From Streptomyces sp. CB09001 (GTDB lineage Bacteria > Actinomycetota > Actinomycetes > Streptomycetales > Streptomycetaceae): DNA of 64,000 nt. Each line of letters begins with the position of its first letter. Positions within the stretch are counted from its first letter, which is position 1. The notes under the pieces were generated by a model. That model made no database searches and was not told the DNA's origin. It was given only the letters and a program-made list of their open reading frames with translations. The stretch lies in assembly GCF_003369795.1 (NCBI RefSeq), contig NZ_CP026730.1, positions 5,075,001-5,139,000 on the forward strand. Direction: 5' to 3'. Below, one piece after another: positions 42,276 through 50,628 of the stretch. The translations under genes were made by a program, and so were the position numbers.

Positions 42276-42947
42276 TCAGAACAGCCGCAGCTTGTCGTCC
42301 TCGATGCCCCGCAGCGCGTCGTAGTCCAGCACCTGGCAGCCGATGCCGCGGTCCGTGGCCAGCACGCGGGCCTGCGGCTTGATCTCCTGGGCGGCGAAGA
42401 CGCCGCGCACCGGCGCGAGATGCGGGTCGCGGTTCAACAGCTCCAGGTAGCGCGTGAGCTGCTCCACTCCGTCGATCTCGCCGCGCCGCTTGATCTCGAC
42501 CGCGACGGTCCCGCCCTGGGCGTCACGGCACAGGATGTCGACCGGGCCGATGGCGGTCATGTACTCGCGGCGGATGAGGGTGTAGCCCTCGCCCAGGGTG
42601 TCGATGCGGTCGGCGAGCAGCTCCTGGAGGTGCGCTTCCACGCCGTCCTTGATCAGGCCGGGATCGACGCCCAGTTCGTGCGAGGAGTCGTGGAGGATCT
42701 CCTCCATCGTGATGATGAGCTTCTCGCCCGCCTTGTTGACGACGGTCCAGACGCCCTCCTCCTCGCCCGTGCCCTCCTTCAGGGTGCAGGGCGGCGACAT
42801 CCAGTTGAGGGGCTTGTAGGCCCGGTCGTCGGCGTGGATCGAGACGCTGCCGTCCGCCTTGACCAGGATCAGCCGGGGGGCCGAGGGCAGGTGGGCGGTG
42901 AGCCGTCCGGCGTAGTCGACGGAGCAGCGGGCAATGACGAGACGCAT
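42276..42947 (-). CDS. nucS: Mismatch-specific endonuclease NucS/EndoMS
   Basis: 223 aa. The C-terminal RecB-like nuclease domain has GPVDILCRD and VAVEIKRRG, the D-ExK catalytic residues, plus the QLTRYLELL helix. The extreme C-terminus DKLRLF is the sliding-clamp binding motif seen in archaeal and actinobacterial NucS. In actinobacteria, which lack MutS and MutL, NucS performs mismatch correction. No Shine-Dalgarno; TAGCGT lies 8 nt before ATG, so the mRNA is probably leaderless. Confidence 0.95.
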   Translation of the reverse strand: MRLVIARCSVDYAGRLTAHLPSAPRLILVKADGSVSIHADDRAYKPLNWMSPPCTLKEGTGEEEGVWTVVNKAGEKLIITMEEILHDSSHELGVDPGLIKDGVEAHLQELLADRIDTLGEGYTLIRREYMTAIGPVDILCRDAQGGTVAVEIKRRGEIDGVEQLTRYLELLNRDPHLAPVRGVFAAQEIKPQARVLATDRGIGCQVLDYDALRGIEDDKLRLF

Positions 42948-42955
42948 GGTCGGCA

Positions 42956-42961
42956 ACGCTA
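42956..42961 (-). promoter_or_regulatory. nucS: -10 box of nucS, leaderless arrangement
   Basis: TAGCGT on the minus strand, 8 nt before the ATG at 42947. Confidence 0.35.
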
Positions 42962-43226
42962 CTCGACCGGCCCGGCCCGACGCGATTCGCCCGGACCCGG
43001 GCACCGCGTGCGCTGTCCCACTTCTCCCATTGGCCCCGTCTTGCGCACTGGCCGATTGTGGGCCTACCCGATGGTGTCCATCTGGGCATTCTCCTGGTGC
43101 CGTCACGATCGGTTGCTTACGGTATTGAACGGGAGGTCGCGAACTGTGTACGCAGCGTGTTCGGAATCGCGCACTCCCTTAACTGTCCGGCAACCCCTGC
43201 TGGTCGGGGGTGCGAGAGGAGAACCC

Positions 43227-43619
43227 ATGTCGCTCGACGTCTCACCGGCCCTACTCGAACAGGCCGAGCGAGGCGAGGTCGACGAAGCAGACTTCGTCGA
43301 CTGCGTCCGGACCTCCCTGCCCTACGCATGGGAGATGGTCAGCTCCCTGGTGGCACAGCTGAAGGTCGACGGCGGAGCGTTCGCCGACAACCAGACGCCC
43401 CCGCCGGACGAGCAGGCGCGCGGTCAGCTCCTGCGTGCGCTCGCGAGTGACGCCATACGCGGTGCACTGCAGCGGCACTTCGGGGTGCGGCTGGCCTTCC
43501 AGAACTGCCACCGGGTGGCGGTGTTCCCGTTGGACTCCGCTGTCGACGAGACGCTGACCAAGTTCACCTCGGTGCGCAGCCAGTTGCTGAACCAGTCGCC
43601 GGAACTGCGCGACTGCTGA
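43227..43619 (+). CDS. SCO5389-family protein of unknown function
   Basis: 130 aa, soluble, mostly helical (SPALLEQAERGEVDEADFVD, LPYAWEMVSSLVAQLKVDGG, LRALASDAIRGALQRHFGV). I recognise it as the small conserved actinomycete family named after SCO5389. No catalytic motif is visible. AGGAG lies 8 nt before ATG. It ends in a strong terminator. Confidence 0.85.
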   Translation: MSLDVSPALLEQAERGEVDEADFVDCVRTSLPYAWEMVSSLVAQLKVDGGAFADNQTPPPDEQARGQLLRALASDAIRGALQRHFGVRLAFQNCHRVAVFPLDSAVDETLTKFTSVRSQLLNQSPELRDC

Positions 43620-43637
43620 CGGCCACGAGAACGCCCG

Positions 43638-43685
43638 CTTGCCGCTCCGTACGCGGGAGGTGCAGTTCTGTACCGGAGCGGCAAG
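43638..43685. terminator. Bidirectional terminator
   Basis: CTTGCCGCTCCG (43638-43649) pairs perfectly with CGGAGCGGCAAG (43674-43685) between convergent genes; loop 24 nt. Confidence 0.75.
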
Positions 43686-43701
43686 CTCCCCGCCCGCCGG
43701 C

Positions 43702-44730
43702 TCAGCGGAGCTGGGGGAGTACCTCGGCCCCGAGCCGGCGTACGTTCTCCTCGGTCGCCGCCAGGTCTCCCGAGCCCTCGACGAGCAGGGCGAAGCGGGA
43801 GATGCCGGTCCGCTCGCCGGTCGCCGCGAGCCGGTCCGCGCACAGCCGTGGCGTGCCCACCGGGTGCAGCCCGCAGAGCAGTTCGGTGTAGGCGTGCGGG
43901 TCGCGCATCTGCCGGGCCCGGCCGTCCACCGTGACATGGGCGCCCAGTCCCTGCCGCAGCCAGCCCGGCATCGCCTTGAGCAGGGTCTCCGCCGCGTCCG
44001 TGCGCCGGTCCGCGATCTGGCAGACACCGGCCGAGACATGCGCGGCGCCCTGGATACGTGCCCCCGGAAGCCCGGCCGCGCGCGCGTGGCGCCGCCACAG
44101 GGCGACCATCTCGGCCTTCTCCTCGTCGCCGACGTGCATCCCGAGGAGCATCGGCAGCCCCCGCTCGGCCGCCATGCGCACGCTCGACGGCGAGGTGCAG
44201 GCGACGACGACCTCCGGGCCCGGCTCCTCCGACAGGGACTCCGACGGGCGCGGCACGACGGGCACCTCGCGGAAACGGTAGCGGTCTCCCGAGGCGCCGA
44301 CGGCCGGCTCGCGCAGCCAGCGCAGCAGCAGGTCGAGCGACTCCGGAAACCCCTTCTCGTACGCCTGAAGACCCGCGCCGAACACCTCCAGGTCCACCCA
44401 CGGACCGCCGCGGCCAACCCCCAGCGAGAAGCGGCCGCCGCTCGTGACGTGCAGCAGCGCGGCCTGCTCGCCGAGCGCCACGGGGTGGACGGTGGGCAGC
44501 ACACTCACCGCGGTGCCGACCCTCAGGCGCCGGGTGCGGCCCAGCAGCAGCGCGGCCAGGGTCACGGCCGACGGACACGTGCCGTACGGCACGAAGTGGT
44601 GTTCGGCCAGCCAGGCCGTGTCCAGCCCGGCCTCCTCGGCGACCTCGGCCGAGCGGACCGCGCGGTGCAGCGCCTCCCCCTGACCCTGGCCCGGGAACTG
44701 GGCCCCCAACACGAAACTTCCTACGCGCAT
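43702..44730 (-). CDS. LLM-class flavin-dependent oxidoreductase
   Basis: 342 aa. Bacterial-luciferase-like barrel: EEAGLDTAWLAEHHF near the N-terminus, RLRVGTAVSVLPTVHPVALGEQAALL and GRFSLGVGRGG. Such enzymes use reduced flavin (FMNH2 or F420) on varied substrates; the substrate here is not evident. ATG 44730 with GGAAAAGG upstream. No neighbour indicates a pathway. Confidence 0.9.
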   Translation of the reverse strand: MRVGSFVLGAQFPGQGQGEALHRAVRSAEVAEEAGLDTAWLAEHHFVPYGTCPSAVTLAALLLGRTRRLRVGTAVSVLPTVHPVALGEQAALLHVTSGGRFSLGVGRGGPWVDLEVFGAGLQAYEKGFPESLDLLLRWLREPAVGASGDRYRFREVPVVPRPSESLSEEPGPEVVVACTSPSSVRMAAERGLPMLLGMHVGDEEKAEMVALWRRHARAAGLPGARIQGAAHVSAGVCQIADRRTDAAETLLKAMPGWLRQGLGAHVTVDGRARQMRDPHAYTELLCGLHPVGTPRLCADRLAATGERTGISRFALLVEGSGDLAATEENVRRLGAEVLPQLR

Positions 44731-44985
44731 TGCCTTTTCCTGCTTCCTCGGCCCCGACACGGAGCTCCCCCACAGGGCATAACCGTGTGACACGTGCCGA
44801 GGACACGGCCGGACGGATGGATTTGCGGATTGTCTGCAGAATCGGCCGTTGTGGGACGGCGCACGGGCCCGGCCCGGATCCCCCGCGCGGGGGAGTTGCG
44901 GTGTTTGGCGCCGTACGCGTACCCGTGTCCGTGCCGCGTAGGCTGGATGCCGCCCTGCTTCCTGTATAGCTCCGTGAGGTGTCCT

Positions 44986-45318
44986 GTGTCCCCGCGTCGC
45001 AACCGACCCAAGGGAGCCGGTTCCCCCGGCCGGAGCGCCGAGGAGGACGGCTCCGGCCGCTACGGCGGCTGGCAGTCCTCGGAGGACTGGCAGGGCGAGG
45101 AGTGGAGCGTACGGCACGTGGCGGGCGCGAGCGCGCAGGGCAAGTCGTACCGCTGCCCGGGCTGCGACCAGCTCATTCCGGACGGCGTCCCGCACGTGGT
45201 GGCCTGGCCGGCGCACTCGGGAGTCGACGACCGCCGGCACTGGCACAAGGCGTGCTGGAACGCGAAGGACCGCCGCACCACGCGGGTGCAGCGGTCCCGT
45301 AACGCGCCGAGGTTCTGA
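44986..45318 (+). CDS. Small zinc-ribbon protein
   Basis: 110 aa. The first 40 residues are basic and disordered (PRRNRPKGAGSPGRSAEED). The C-terminal half holds CPGCDQLIPDGVPHVVAWP, then RRHWHKACW, a Cys2...His/Cys arrangement resembling an HNH-like or zinc-ribbon site without clear nuclease residues, and it ends basic (RVQRSRNAPRF). Nucleic-acid binding is plausible. GTG 44986 with GAGG about 9 nt upstream. Convergent with the ABC permease gene. Confidence 0.72.
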   Translation: MSPRRNRPKGAGSPGRSAEEDGSGRYGGWQSSEDWQGEEWSVRHVAGASAQGKSYRCPGCDQLIPDGVPHVVAWPAHSGVDDRRHWHKACWNAKDRRTTRVQRSRNAPRF

Positions 45319-45326
45319 AGCCCCGT

Positions 45327-46196
45327 TTACACGTCCCGCTTCTCCAGCAGGGCGAAGGCGCCGGCGAACGCGGCCGCCGTCACGCCGAGCACGATCCACA
45401 GCGGGTCCCAGCCCGAGGGCCCGGACTCGGAGAGCGAGTTGGCGTAGAAGATGCTCATCTGGTTCGGGATCGAGTACTCGAACAGCGCCTGCTGCACGTC
45501 CTTGAGCGACTCCGAGAACATGAACAGCGCGATCACCAGCGGGGCGAGCAGGACGCCGATCATGATGGTGATGGCGCCCGCCGAGTGCCGGATGATCGAG
45601 CCCATGGCCAGCGAGAGCAGCCCGAGCAGCGCGACGTAGAGCGAGACGCCGACGGTGCCCTTCAGCCACTCCGCGCCGGTCGGGTTCTCGGCGCCGTTGC
45701 CCTCCAGCATGGACACGTGGGCCAGCCCGACCAGCGTCGCGGAGACCAGCGTCACCACGAACGCCACCAGGAAGAACACGATGCCCTTGGCGGCCAGTAC
45801 CCGGCCGCGGCTGGGGCAGGCGGTCATCGTCGTGCGGATCATGCCGGTGCCGTACTCCGAGGCGGTGGTCAGCACGCCCAGCGTGATCACGCACATGCTG
45901 CCCAGCAGCAGCCCGAAGAAGCCGAGGCTCAGCGCGCTCTCGCCGGCCAGGTCGGAGTCCGAGCTCGCCACCACCGCGCCGGTCAGCAGCCCGATGCCGA
46001 GGACCAGCAGGACGAACACGCCCAGCGTCCACATCGTCGAGCGCACCGACTTGATCTTCGTCCACTCGGAGGCCAGCGCGTGCACGAGGGTCGTGCGCAC
46101 CACCGGGATCGGCGACGTGTAGGCCGGGAACGGCGAACCGGGCGCCGCGTGCCAGTCGGGCGCGGCCTGCTGCGTCGGGGGCTGGGGCGTGCTCAT
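45327..46196 (-). CDS. ABC-2 permease, module B
   Basis: 289 aa. A cytoplasmic Pro/Gln/Ala-rich lead of about 40 residues, then SEWTKIKSVRSTMWTLGVFV and six membrane helices. TASEYGTGMIRTTMTACPSRGRVLAAK is the family hallmark shared with module A. ATG 46196 overlaps the ATPase stop (ATGA). Substrate unknown. Confidence 0.88.
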   Translation of the reverse strand: MSTPQPPTQQAAPDWHAAPGSPFPAYTSPIPVVRTTLVHALASEWTKIKSVRSTMWTLGVFVLLVLGIGLLTGAVVASSDSDLAGESALSLGFFGLLLGSMCVITLGVLTTASEYGTGMIRTTMTACPSRGRVLAAKGIVFFLVAFVVTLVSATLVGLAHVSMLEGNGAENPTGAEWLKGTVGVSLYVALLGLLSLAMGSIIRHSAGAITIMIGVLLAPLVIALFMFSESLKDVQQALFEYSIPNQMSIFYANSLSESGPSGWDPLWIVLGVTAAAFAGAFALLEKRDV

Positions 46197-47452
46197 CGGA
46201 CGTCCTCGGGCTTGGTCGGGTCGGTGACGGACGCGTGGCCCGCCGCGGGCGGCGTCGGCGCGCCGGCGGGAGCCTGGGGCATCGGCGGTGCCTGGGGCGC
46301 CTGCTGCGCCGCGTACGGGTTGGCCGGCGGACCGCCCGGCACCGCCCCGGGCGCCACCGGGGCGCCGTACGGGCCCGCCGGGGCCTGGCCGGGCGCGCCC
46401 TGCGGCGCGGCGAAGGGCTGACCGCCCTGCTGGGGCGACGGCGGCGCGTACCACCCGGGCTGGCCCTGACCGGGCACCGGCATCGGCGGCTGCGCGCCGG
46501 GCGGCAGGGGCTGCTGGAGCCCCGCCTTCTGGTCGGCGGTCGACCGGTAGTCCACGGCGCCCTGCGTCATCCGCATGTACGCCTCCTCCAGCGAGGCCTG
46601 GTGCGGCGACAGCTCCCACAGCCGTACGTCGGTGTCGTGGGCGATGTCGCTGATGCGCGGGAGGGCGAGCCCGGTCACGCGCAGCGCGCCGTCCTGCTCG
46701 GGCAGCACGTGGCCGCCCGCCTCGGTCAGCGCGGAGGTCAGCTTCTCGCGCAGCTGCGGATCGGTGTCCGGGGTCCGTACGCGCGCGAAGTCGGCGGAGT
46801 TGGCCGAGATGAAGTCCGTCACGCTCATGTCGGCGAGCAGCTGGCCGCGCCCGATGACGATCAGGTGGTCGGCGGTGAGCGCCATCTCGCTCATCAGGTG
46901 CGAGGAGACGAAGACGGTGCGGCCCTCCGCGGCGAGCGCCTTCATCAGGTTGCGCACCCAGTGGATGCCCTCCGGGTCGAGGCCGTTGACCGGCTCGTCG
47001 AAGAGCAGCACCTGGGGGTCGCCGAGCAGCGCGGCGGCGATGCCGAGCCGCTGGCCCATGCCGAGGGAGAAGCCCTTGGAGCGCCGCTTGGCGACGTCCT
47101 GGAGGCCCACCACGCCGAGCACCTCGTCCACCCGGCGGGCCGGGATCCCGGACAGCTGGGCGAGGCTCAGCAGGTGGTTGCGGGCGGCCCGCCCGCCGTG
47201 CACCGCCTTGGCGTCCAGCAGTGCCCCGACATGGCGTGCGGCGTTCGGCAGCCTGCGGTACGGGTGACCGCCGATGGTCACGTGCCCCGCCGTGGGGTTG
47301 TCCAGGCCCAGGATCATCCGCATCGTCGTCGACTTGCCGGAGCCGTTGGGCCCCAGGAAGCCGGTGACGGCACCGGGCCGCACCTGGAAGGAGAGGTTGT
47401 ACACAGCGGTCTTGTCGCCGTATCGCTTGGTCAGGCCGACAGCCTCGATCAT
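46193..47452 (-). CDS. ABC transporter ATPase, module B
   Basis: 419 aa. ATPase domain 1-220: Walker A GPNGSGKSTTMRMI, FSLGMGQRLGIAAALLGDPQ (signature with Gly-Met-Gly-Gln), Walker B VLLFDEPVNGLDPEG. A regulatory region follows, and a C-terminal tail of about 110 residues of Pro, Gln, Gly and Ala (PPMPVPGQGQPGWYAPPS). Start taken as ATG 47452; GTG 47461 is possible. Paralogue of the gene at 48374. Confidence 0.88.
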   Translation of the reverse strand: MIEAVGLTKRYGDKTAVYNLSFQVRPGAVTGFLGPNGSGKSTTMRMILGLDNPTAGHVTIGGHPYRRLPNAARHVGALLDAKAVHGGRAARNHLLSLAQLSGIPARRVDEVLGVVGLQDVAKRRSKGFSLGMGQRLGIAAALLGDPQVLLFDEPVNGLDPEGIHWVRNLMKALAAEGRTVFVSSHLMSEMALTADHLIVIGRGQLLADMSVTDFISANSADFARVRTPDTDPQLREKLTSALTEAGGHVLPEQDGALRVTGLALPRISDIAHDTDVRLWELSPHQASLEEAYMRMTQGAVDYRSTADQKAGLQQPLPPGAQPPMPVPGQGQPGWYAPPSPQQGGQPFAAPQGAPGQAPAGPYGAPVAPGAVPGGPPANPYAAQQAPQAPPMPQAPAGAPTPPAAGHASVTDPTKPEDVR

Positions 47453-47600
47453 GCTCCGCACCCATCGGAAGGTTCAGGGACAGCAGGGCACACGCCCCCG
47501 TAAGGGTTAGGAGGATATCCACGCGCTGACGGTTCCGTTCAAGCGCGGGCAAAATCCGACACCGTACGGAGGCGCCCGCCGGGGTTCTGCTCCCAGCGTC

Positions 47601-48377
47601 TCAGGCGTCCCGCCGCTTCAGCACCGCGTACCCGCCGACGAGCGCCGCGATCACCCACAGTGCCATGATCCCCAGGCCGCCCCACGGCCCGTACGGCACG
47701 TCGTCGTCGATCGGCGTGACCACCTGCATGATCTTGCTGCCGGCCTGGTCGGGCAGGAACCGGCCGACCTTCTCCGTCGCCGGGACGTTGCCCAGGATGT
47801 TGGAGATCAGGAAGAAGAACGGCATCAGGATGCCCAGCGACAGCATCGGGGAGCGCAGCATCGCGGCCACGCCCATCGAGAACATCGCGATCAGGGTCAT
47901 GTAGAGGCCGCCGCCGAACACCGCCCGCAGCACGCCCGGGTCGCCGATCGACGCCTTCAGGTCGCCCAGCATCGCCTGCCCGAGGAAGAACGTGGCGAAA
48001 CTGGTGACCATGGCCACGACCAGCGCGAGGAGGGTGGCCACCGCGATCTTGCTGAACAGGAAGGTGCCGCGCCGGGGCACGGCGGCCAGCGAGGTGCGGA
48101 TCATGCCGGAGCTGTACTCGTTGCCCACGACCAGCACCCCGAACACGATCATCGCCAGCTGGCCGAGGCTGGTGCCGGCGAAACTGATGAAGGTCGGGTC
48201 GAAGGAGAGCTGGTCCCGCCGGCTCATGTCGCCGAACTCGTTCTTCGACAGGGCCGAGATCAGCATGCCGAGGGCGATGGTGACGACCACGGCGAGGCCC
48301 AGCGTCCACACCGTGGACGCGACCGACCGGATCTTGGTCCACTCGGACCGGACGACCTGTGTCGCCGCCATGCTCAT
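47601..48377 (-). CDS. ABC-2 permease, module A
   Basis: 258 aa, six membrane helices. Begins AATQVVRSEWTKIRSVASTVW and carries GNEYSSGMIRTSLAAVPRRG, matching module B. ATG 48377 overlaps the ATPase stop (ATGA); ATG 48371 has better spacing from the GAGGGG site. Confidence 0.88.
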   Translation of the reverse strand: MSMAATQVVRSEWTKIRSVASTVWTLGLAVVVTIALGMLISALSKNEFGDMSRRDQLSFDPTFISFAGTSLGQLAMIVFGVLVVGNEYSSGMIRTSLAAVPRRGTFLFSKIAVATLLALVVAMVTSFATFFLGQAMLGDLKASIGDPGVLRAVFGGGLYMTLIAMFSMGVAAMLRSPMLSLGILMPFFFLISNILGNVPATEKVGRFLPDQAGSKIMQVVTPIDDDVPYGPWGGLGIMALWVIAALVGGYAVLKRRDA

Positions 48378-49366
48378 CCCCTCTTCCAGTCGCTGCCCCA
48401 CGGCTGCTGCGGAGGCTGCCCCGGTGGCGGTTGCTGCTGCGGCACCGCGCCGGCCGGCTGCCCGTCGTGCGCGTGGTACTCCACGGACTCCGCGGTCAGC
48501 TGCATGAACGCCTCCTCCAGGGAGGCGCGCTGCGGGCTCAGCTCGTACAGCACGACCTGGTGGCGTGCCGCCAGCTCGCCGACCGTCTCCGACTTGTCGC
48601 CGTCCACCTCCAGGACCCCCTCGCCCGACTCGACGACCGTGACCCCGGCGGCGTGCAGCGCGTCGAGCAGCTGCTCGCGCTGCGGGGTGCGGATCCGCAC
48701 GTAGCTGCGGGAGTTCTCCGCGATGAACTCGGCCATCGAGGTGTCCGCCAGCAGCCTGCCCTGGCCGATCACCACCAGATGGTCGGCGGTCAGCGCCATC
48801 TCGCTCATCAGATGGGAGGAGACGAAGACCGTACGGCCCTGGGAGGCCAGGGTCTTCATCAGGTTGCGGATCCAGTGGATGCCCTCGGGGTCGAGCCCGT
48901 TGACCGGCTCGTCGAACATCAGGATCCGCGGGTCGCCCAGCAGCGCGCCCGCGATGCCGAGCCGCTGCCCCATGCCGAGGGAGAAGCCCTTGGTCTTCTT
49001 CCGGGCGACCGCCGACAGCCCGACCGTGTCCAGGACCTCGCGCACCCGGCTCGCGGGAATGCCGTTGCTCTGCGCGAGGCACAGCAGGTGGTTGTAGGCG
49101 CTGCGCCCGCCGTGCCACGCCTTGGCCTCGAGCAGCGCGCCGATGTACGTCAGCGGGTCCTTCAGCTGGTCGTAGTGCTTGCCGTCGATCCGCACGTCCC
49201 CGGCGGTCGGCCGGTCAAGACCCAGCACCATCCGCATGGTCGTCGACTTGCCCGCGCCGTTGGGGCCCAGGAAACCCGTGATGATGCCGGGTCTGACGGT
49301 GAAGGAGAGATTGTTGACCGCCACCTTCTCGCCGTACCGCTTGGTCAGCCCCTCGAGCTCGATCAT
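48374..49366 (-). CDS. ABC transporter ATPase, module A
   Basis: 330 aa. Walker A GPNGAGKSTTMRMVLGL, FSLGMGQRLGIAGALLGDPR, Walker B ILMFDEPVNGLDPEGI and VSSHLMSEMALTADHL. A short Pro/Gln-rich tail (QQQPPPGQPPQQPWG) is a reduced version of that in module B. ATG 49366 is probably the first base of the transcript: TAGCGT ends 7 nt upstream and there is no ribosome site. Confidence 0.9.
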   Translation of the reverse strand: MIELEGLTKRYGEKVAVNNLSFTVRPGIITGFLGPNGAGKSTTMRMVLGLDRPTAGDVRIDGKHYDQLKDPLTYIGALLEAKAWHGGRSAYNHLLCLAQSNGIPASRVREVLDTVGLSAVARKKTKGFSLGMGQRLGIAGALLGDPRILMFDEPVNGLDPEGIHWIRNLMKTLASQGRTVFVSSHLMSEMALTADHLVVIGQGRLLADTSMAEFIAENSRSYVRIRTPQREQLLDALHAAGVTVVESGEGVLEVDGDKSETVGELAARHQVVLYELSPQRASLEEAFMQLTAESVEYHAHDGQPAGAVPQQQPPPGQPPQQPWGSDWKRG

Positions 49367-49373
49367 GGCGACC

Positions 49374-49379
49374 ACGCTA
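49374..49379 (-). promoter_or_regulatory. -10 box of ABC module A, leaderless arrangement
   Basis: TAGCGT on the minus strand, 7 nt before the ATG at 49366. It argues against the in-frame GTG at 49375, which would lie inside the box. Confidence 0.4.
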
Positions 49380-49387
49380 GAACGGGA

Positions 49388-49423
49388 CGAGGCCCGCTGC
49401 CACCCCAGTGACAGCAGGCCTCG
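49388..49423 (-). terminator. Terminator of filP
   Basis: CGAGGCCCGCTGCCA (49388-49402) and TGACAGCAGGCCTCG (49409-49423) pair with two mismatched positions. It overlaps the expected -35 region of ABC module A. Confidence 0.65.
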
Positions 49424-49488
49424 CCCATGTTCGTACGGATTCAGCAGGCGTCCCCCCGCGCGACCGGAACCGCGCGGGCGAACGGGCG

Positions 49489-50421
49489 TCAGCGGGACTG
49501 CTGGGCCGGGACCCCGCGGGAGACCGACTCGTCCTCGACCGACGGAGCGGCCGCCACCGCGGCGCCCGTGAGCGACGCCAGCATCTCGCGCACGTTCGTC
49601 AGCTGCGCGTTGATGGAGTCGCGGCGGTTGGTGAGGGCGGCCAGCTCGCGCTCCGACTCCGAACGGATCCGGTCGGCCTTGGCGTTGGCGTCGGCCACGA
49701 TGTCCTCGGACTGGCGCTGCGCGGTCTCCACGGTCTGGCGGGCCCGGCGCTCGGCGTCCGTGCGCAGCTTCTCCGCCTCCAGGCGCAGCTGCTCCGCGCG
49801 GTGCTCGATCTCCGCGAGCCGCTTCTCGGCCTTGGCCTGACGGGAGGCCAGGTCCCGCTCCGACTGCTCGCGGCGCTTGGCGAGGTTCGTCTCGAAGTCG
49901 GCGGCGGCCTGCGCGGCCTTCGCGCGGGTCTCCTCGAAGAGCGCGTCGGCCTCGTCGCGCTTCGACTGCGCGTCCTTCTGCGCCTCGGAACGCAGCTGCG
50001 AGGCGTCGCCCTTGGCCTTCTCGACGATCCGGACGCCCTCGTCCTCGGCCTTGGCCTTGCGCTCCGCGGCGTACGACTCCGCGTCGTTGCGCACCTGCTG
50101 GGCCGAGGACTCGGCCAGCTCGCGGTGCTGCTCGGCCGCGCGCCGGGCCTCCTCGCGCAGGTCCTTCGCCTCTTCCTCGGCGAGCCGCAGGATCTTCTCG
50201 ACCCGGGCGCCGAGACCGGCGTACGACGGCTCGGCGTCGTTCACCTGGGCCTGGGCGTTCTGGGTCTCGAGGTGGAGCTCCTCGATGCGCTTTTCCAGAG
50301 CGGTGATGCGGGCGAGAGCGCTGTCACGGTCGGAGACGAGCTTGGAGATGCGTTCGTCCACCTGAGCGCGGTCGTACCCACGCCGCACAAGCTCGAAGCC
50401 GTAGGGGGAAGTGTCGCTCAT
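49489..50421 (-). CDS. filP: Intermediate-filament-like cytoskeletal protein FilP
   Basis: 310 aa. A short N-terminal DivIVA-like segment (YGFELVRRGYDRAQVDERIS) is followed by a long Ala/Glu/Arg-rich coiled coil (about 25-270) and a Pro/Ser tail. Length and sequence fit S. coelicolor FilP, which forms filaments at hyphal tips, gives cell stiffness and interacts with DivIVA. The C-terminal motif ERELAALTNRRDSINAQL (from residue 257) recurs in Scy. ATG 50421 with AGGA 5 nt upstream; a longer frame upstream has no ribosome site. Confidence 0.95.
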   Translation of the reverse strand: MSDTSPYGFELVRRGYDRAQVDERISKLVSDRDSALARITALEKRIEELHLETQNAQAQVNDAEPSYAGLGARVEKILRLAEEEAKDLREEARRAAEQHRELAESSAQQVRNDAESYAAERKAKAEDEGVRIVEKAKGDASQLRSEAQKDAQSKRDEADALFEETRAKAAQAAADFETNLAKRREQSERDLASRQAKAEKRLAEIEHRAEQLRLEAEKLRTDAERRARQTVETAQRQSEDIVADANAKADRIRSESERELAALTNRRDSINAQLTNVREMLASLTGAAVAAAPSVEDESVSRGVPAQQSR

Positions 50422-50628
50422 GGGGTTCCTGTCGAAAGAGACCGGGTGAGGTGATAGAGGGAATCCTAGGCGCCAATGCGGTGTGTCATCGAGCGGATGC
50501 ACGTTTGATACGGAGAATGACACCTCTTTTGGGTGGCTGACCCGCGGATGGCTTGCCAAAGTTCTGGTGAACGGTCCCGTCGGGACTCGGCCAAAGATCT
50601 CCAGCAGACACCGAAACCGCCCCGGACG

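Noticed and set aside
49367..49375. GTG start at 49375 for the ABC ATPase
   Set aside because: It lies inside the probable -10 box and lacks a ribosome site.
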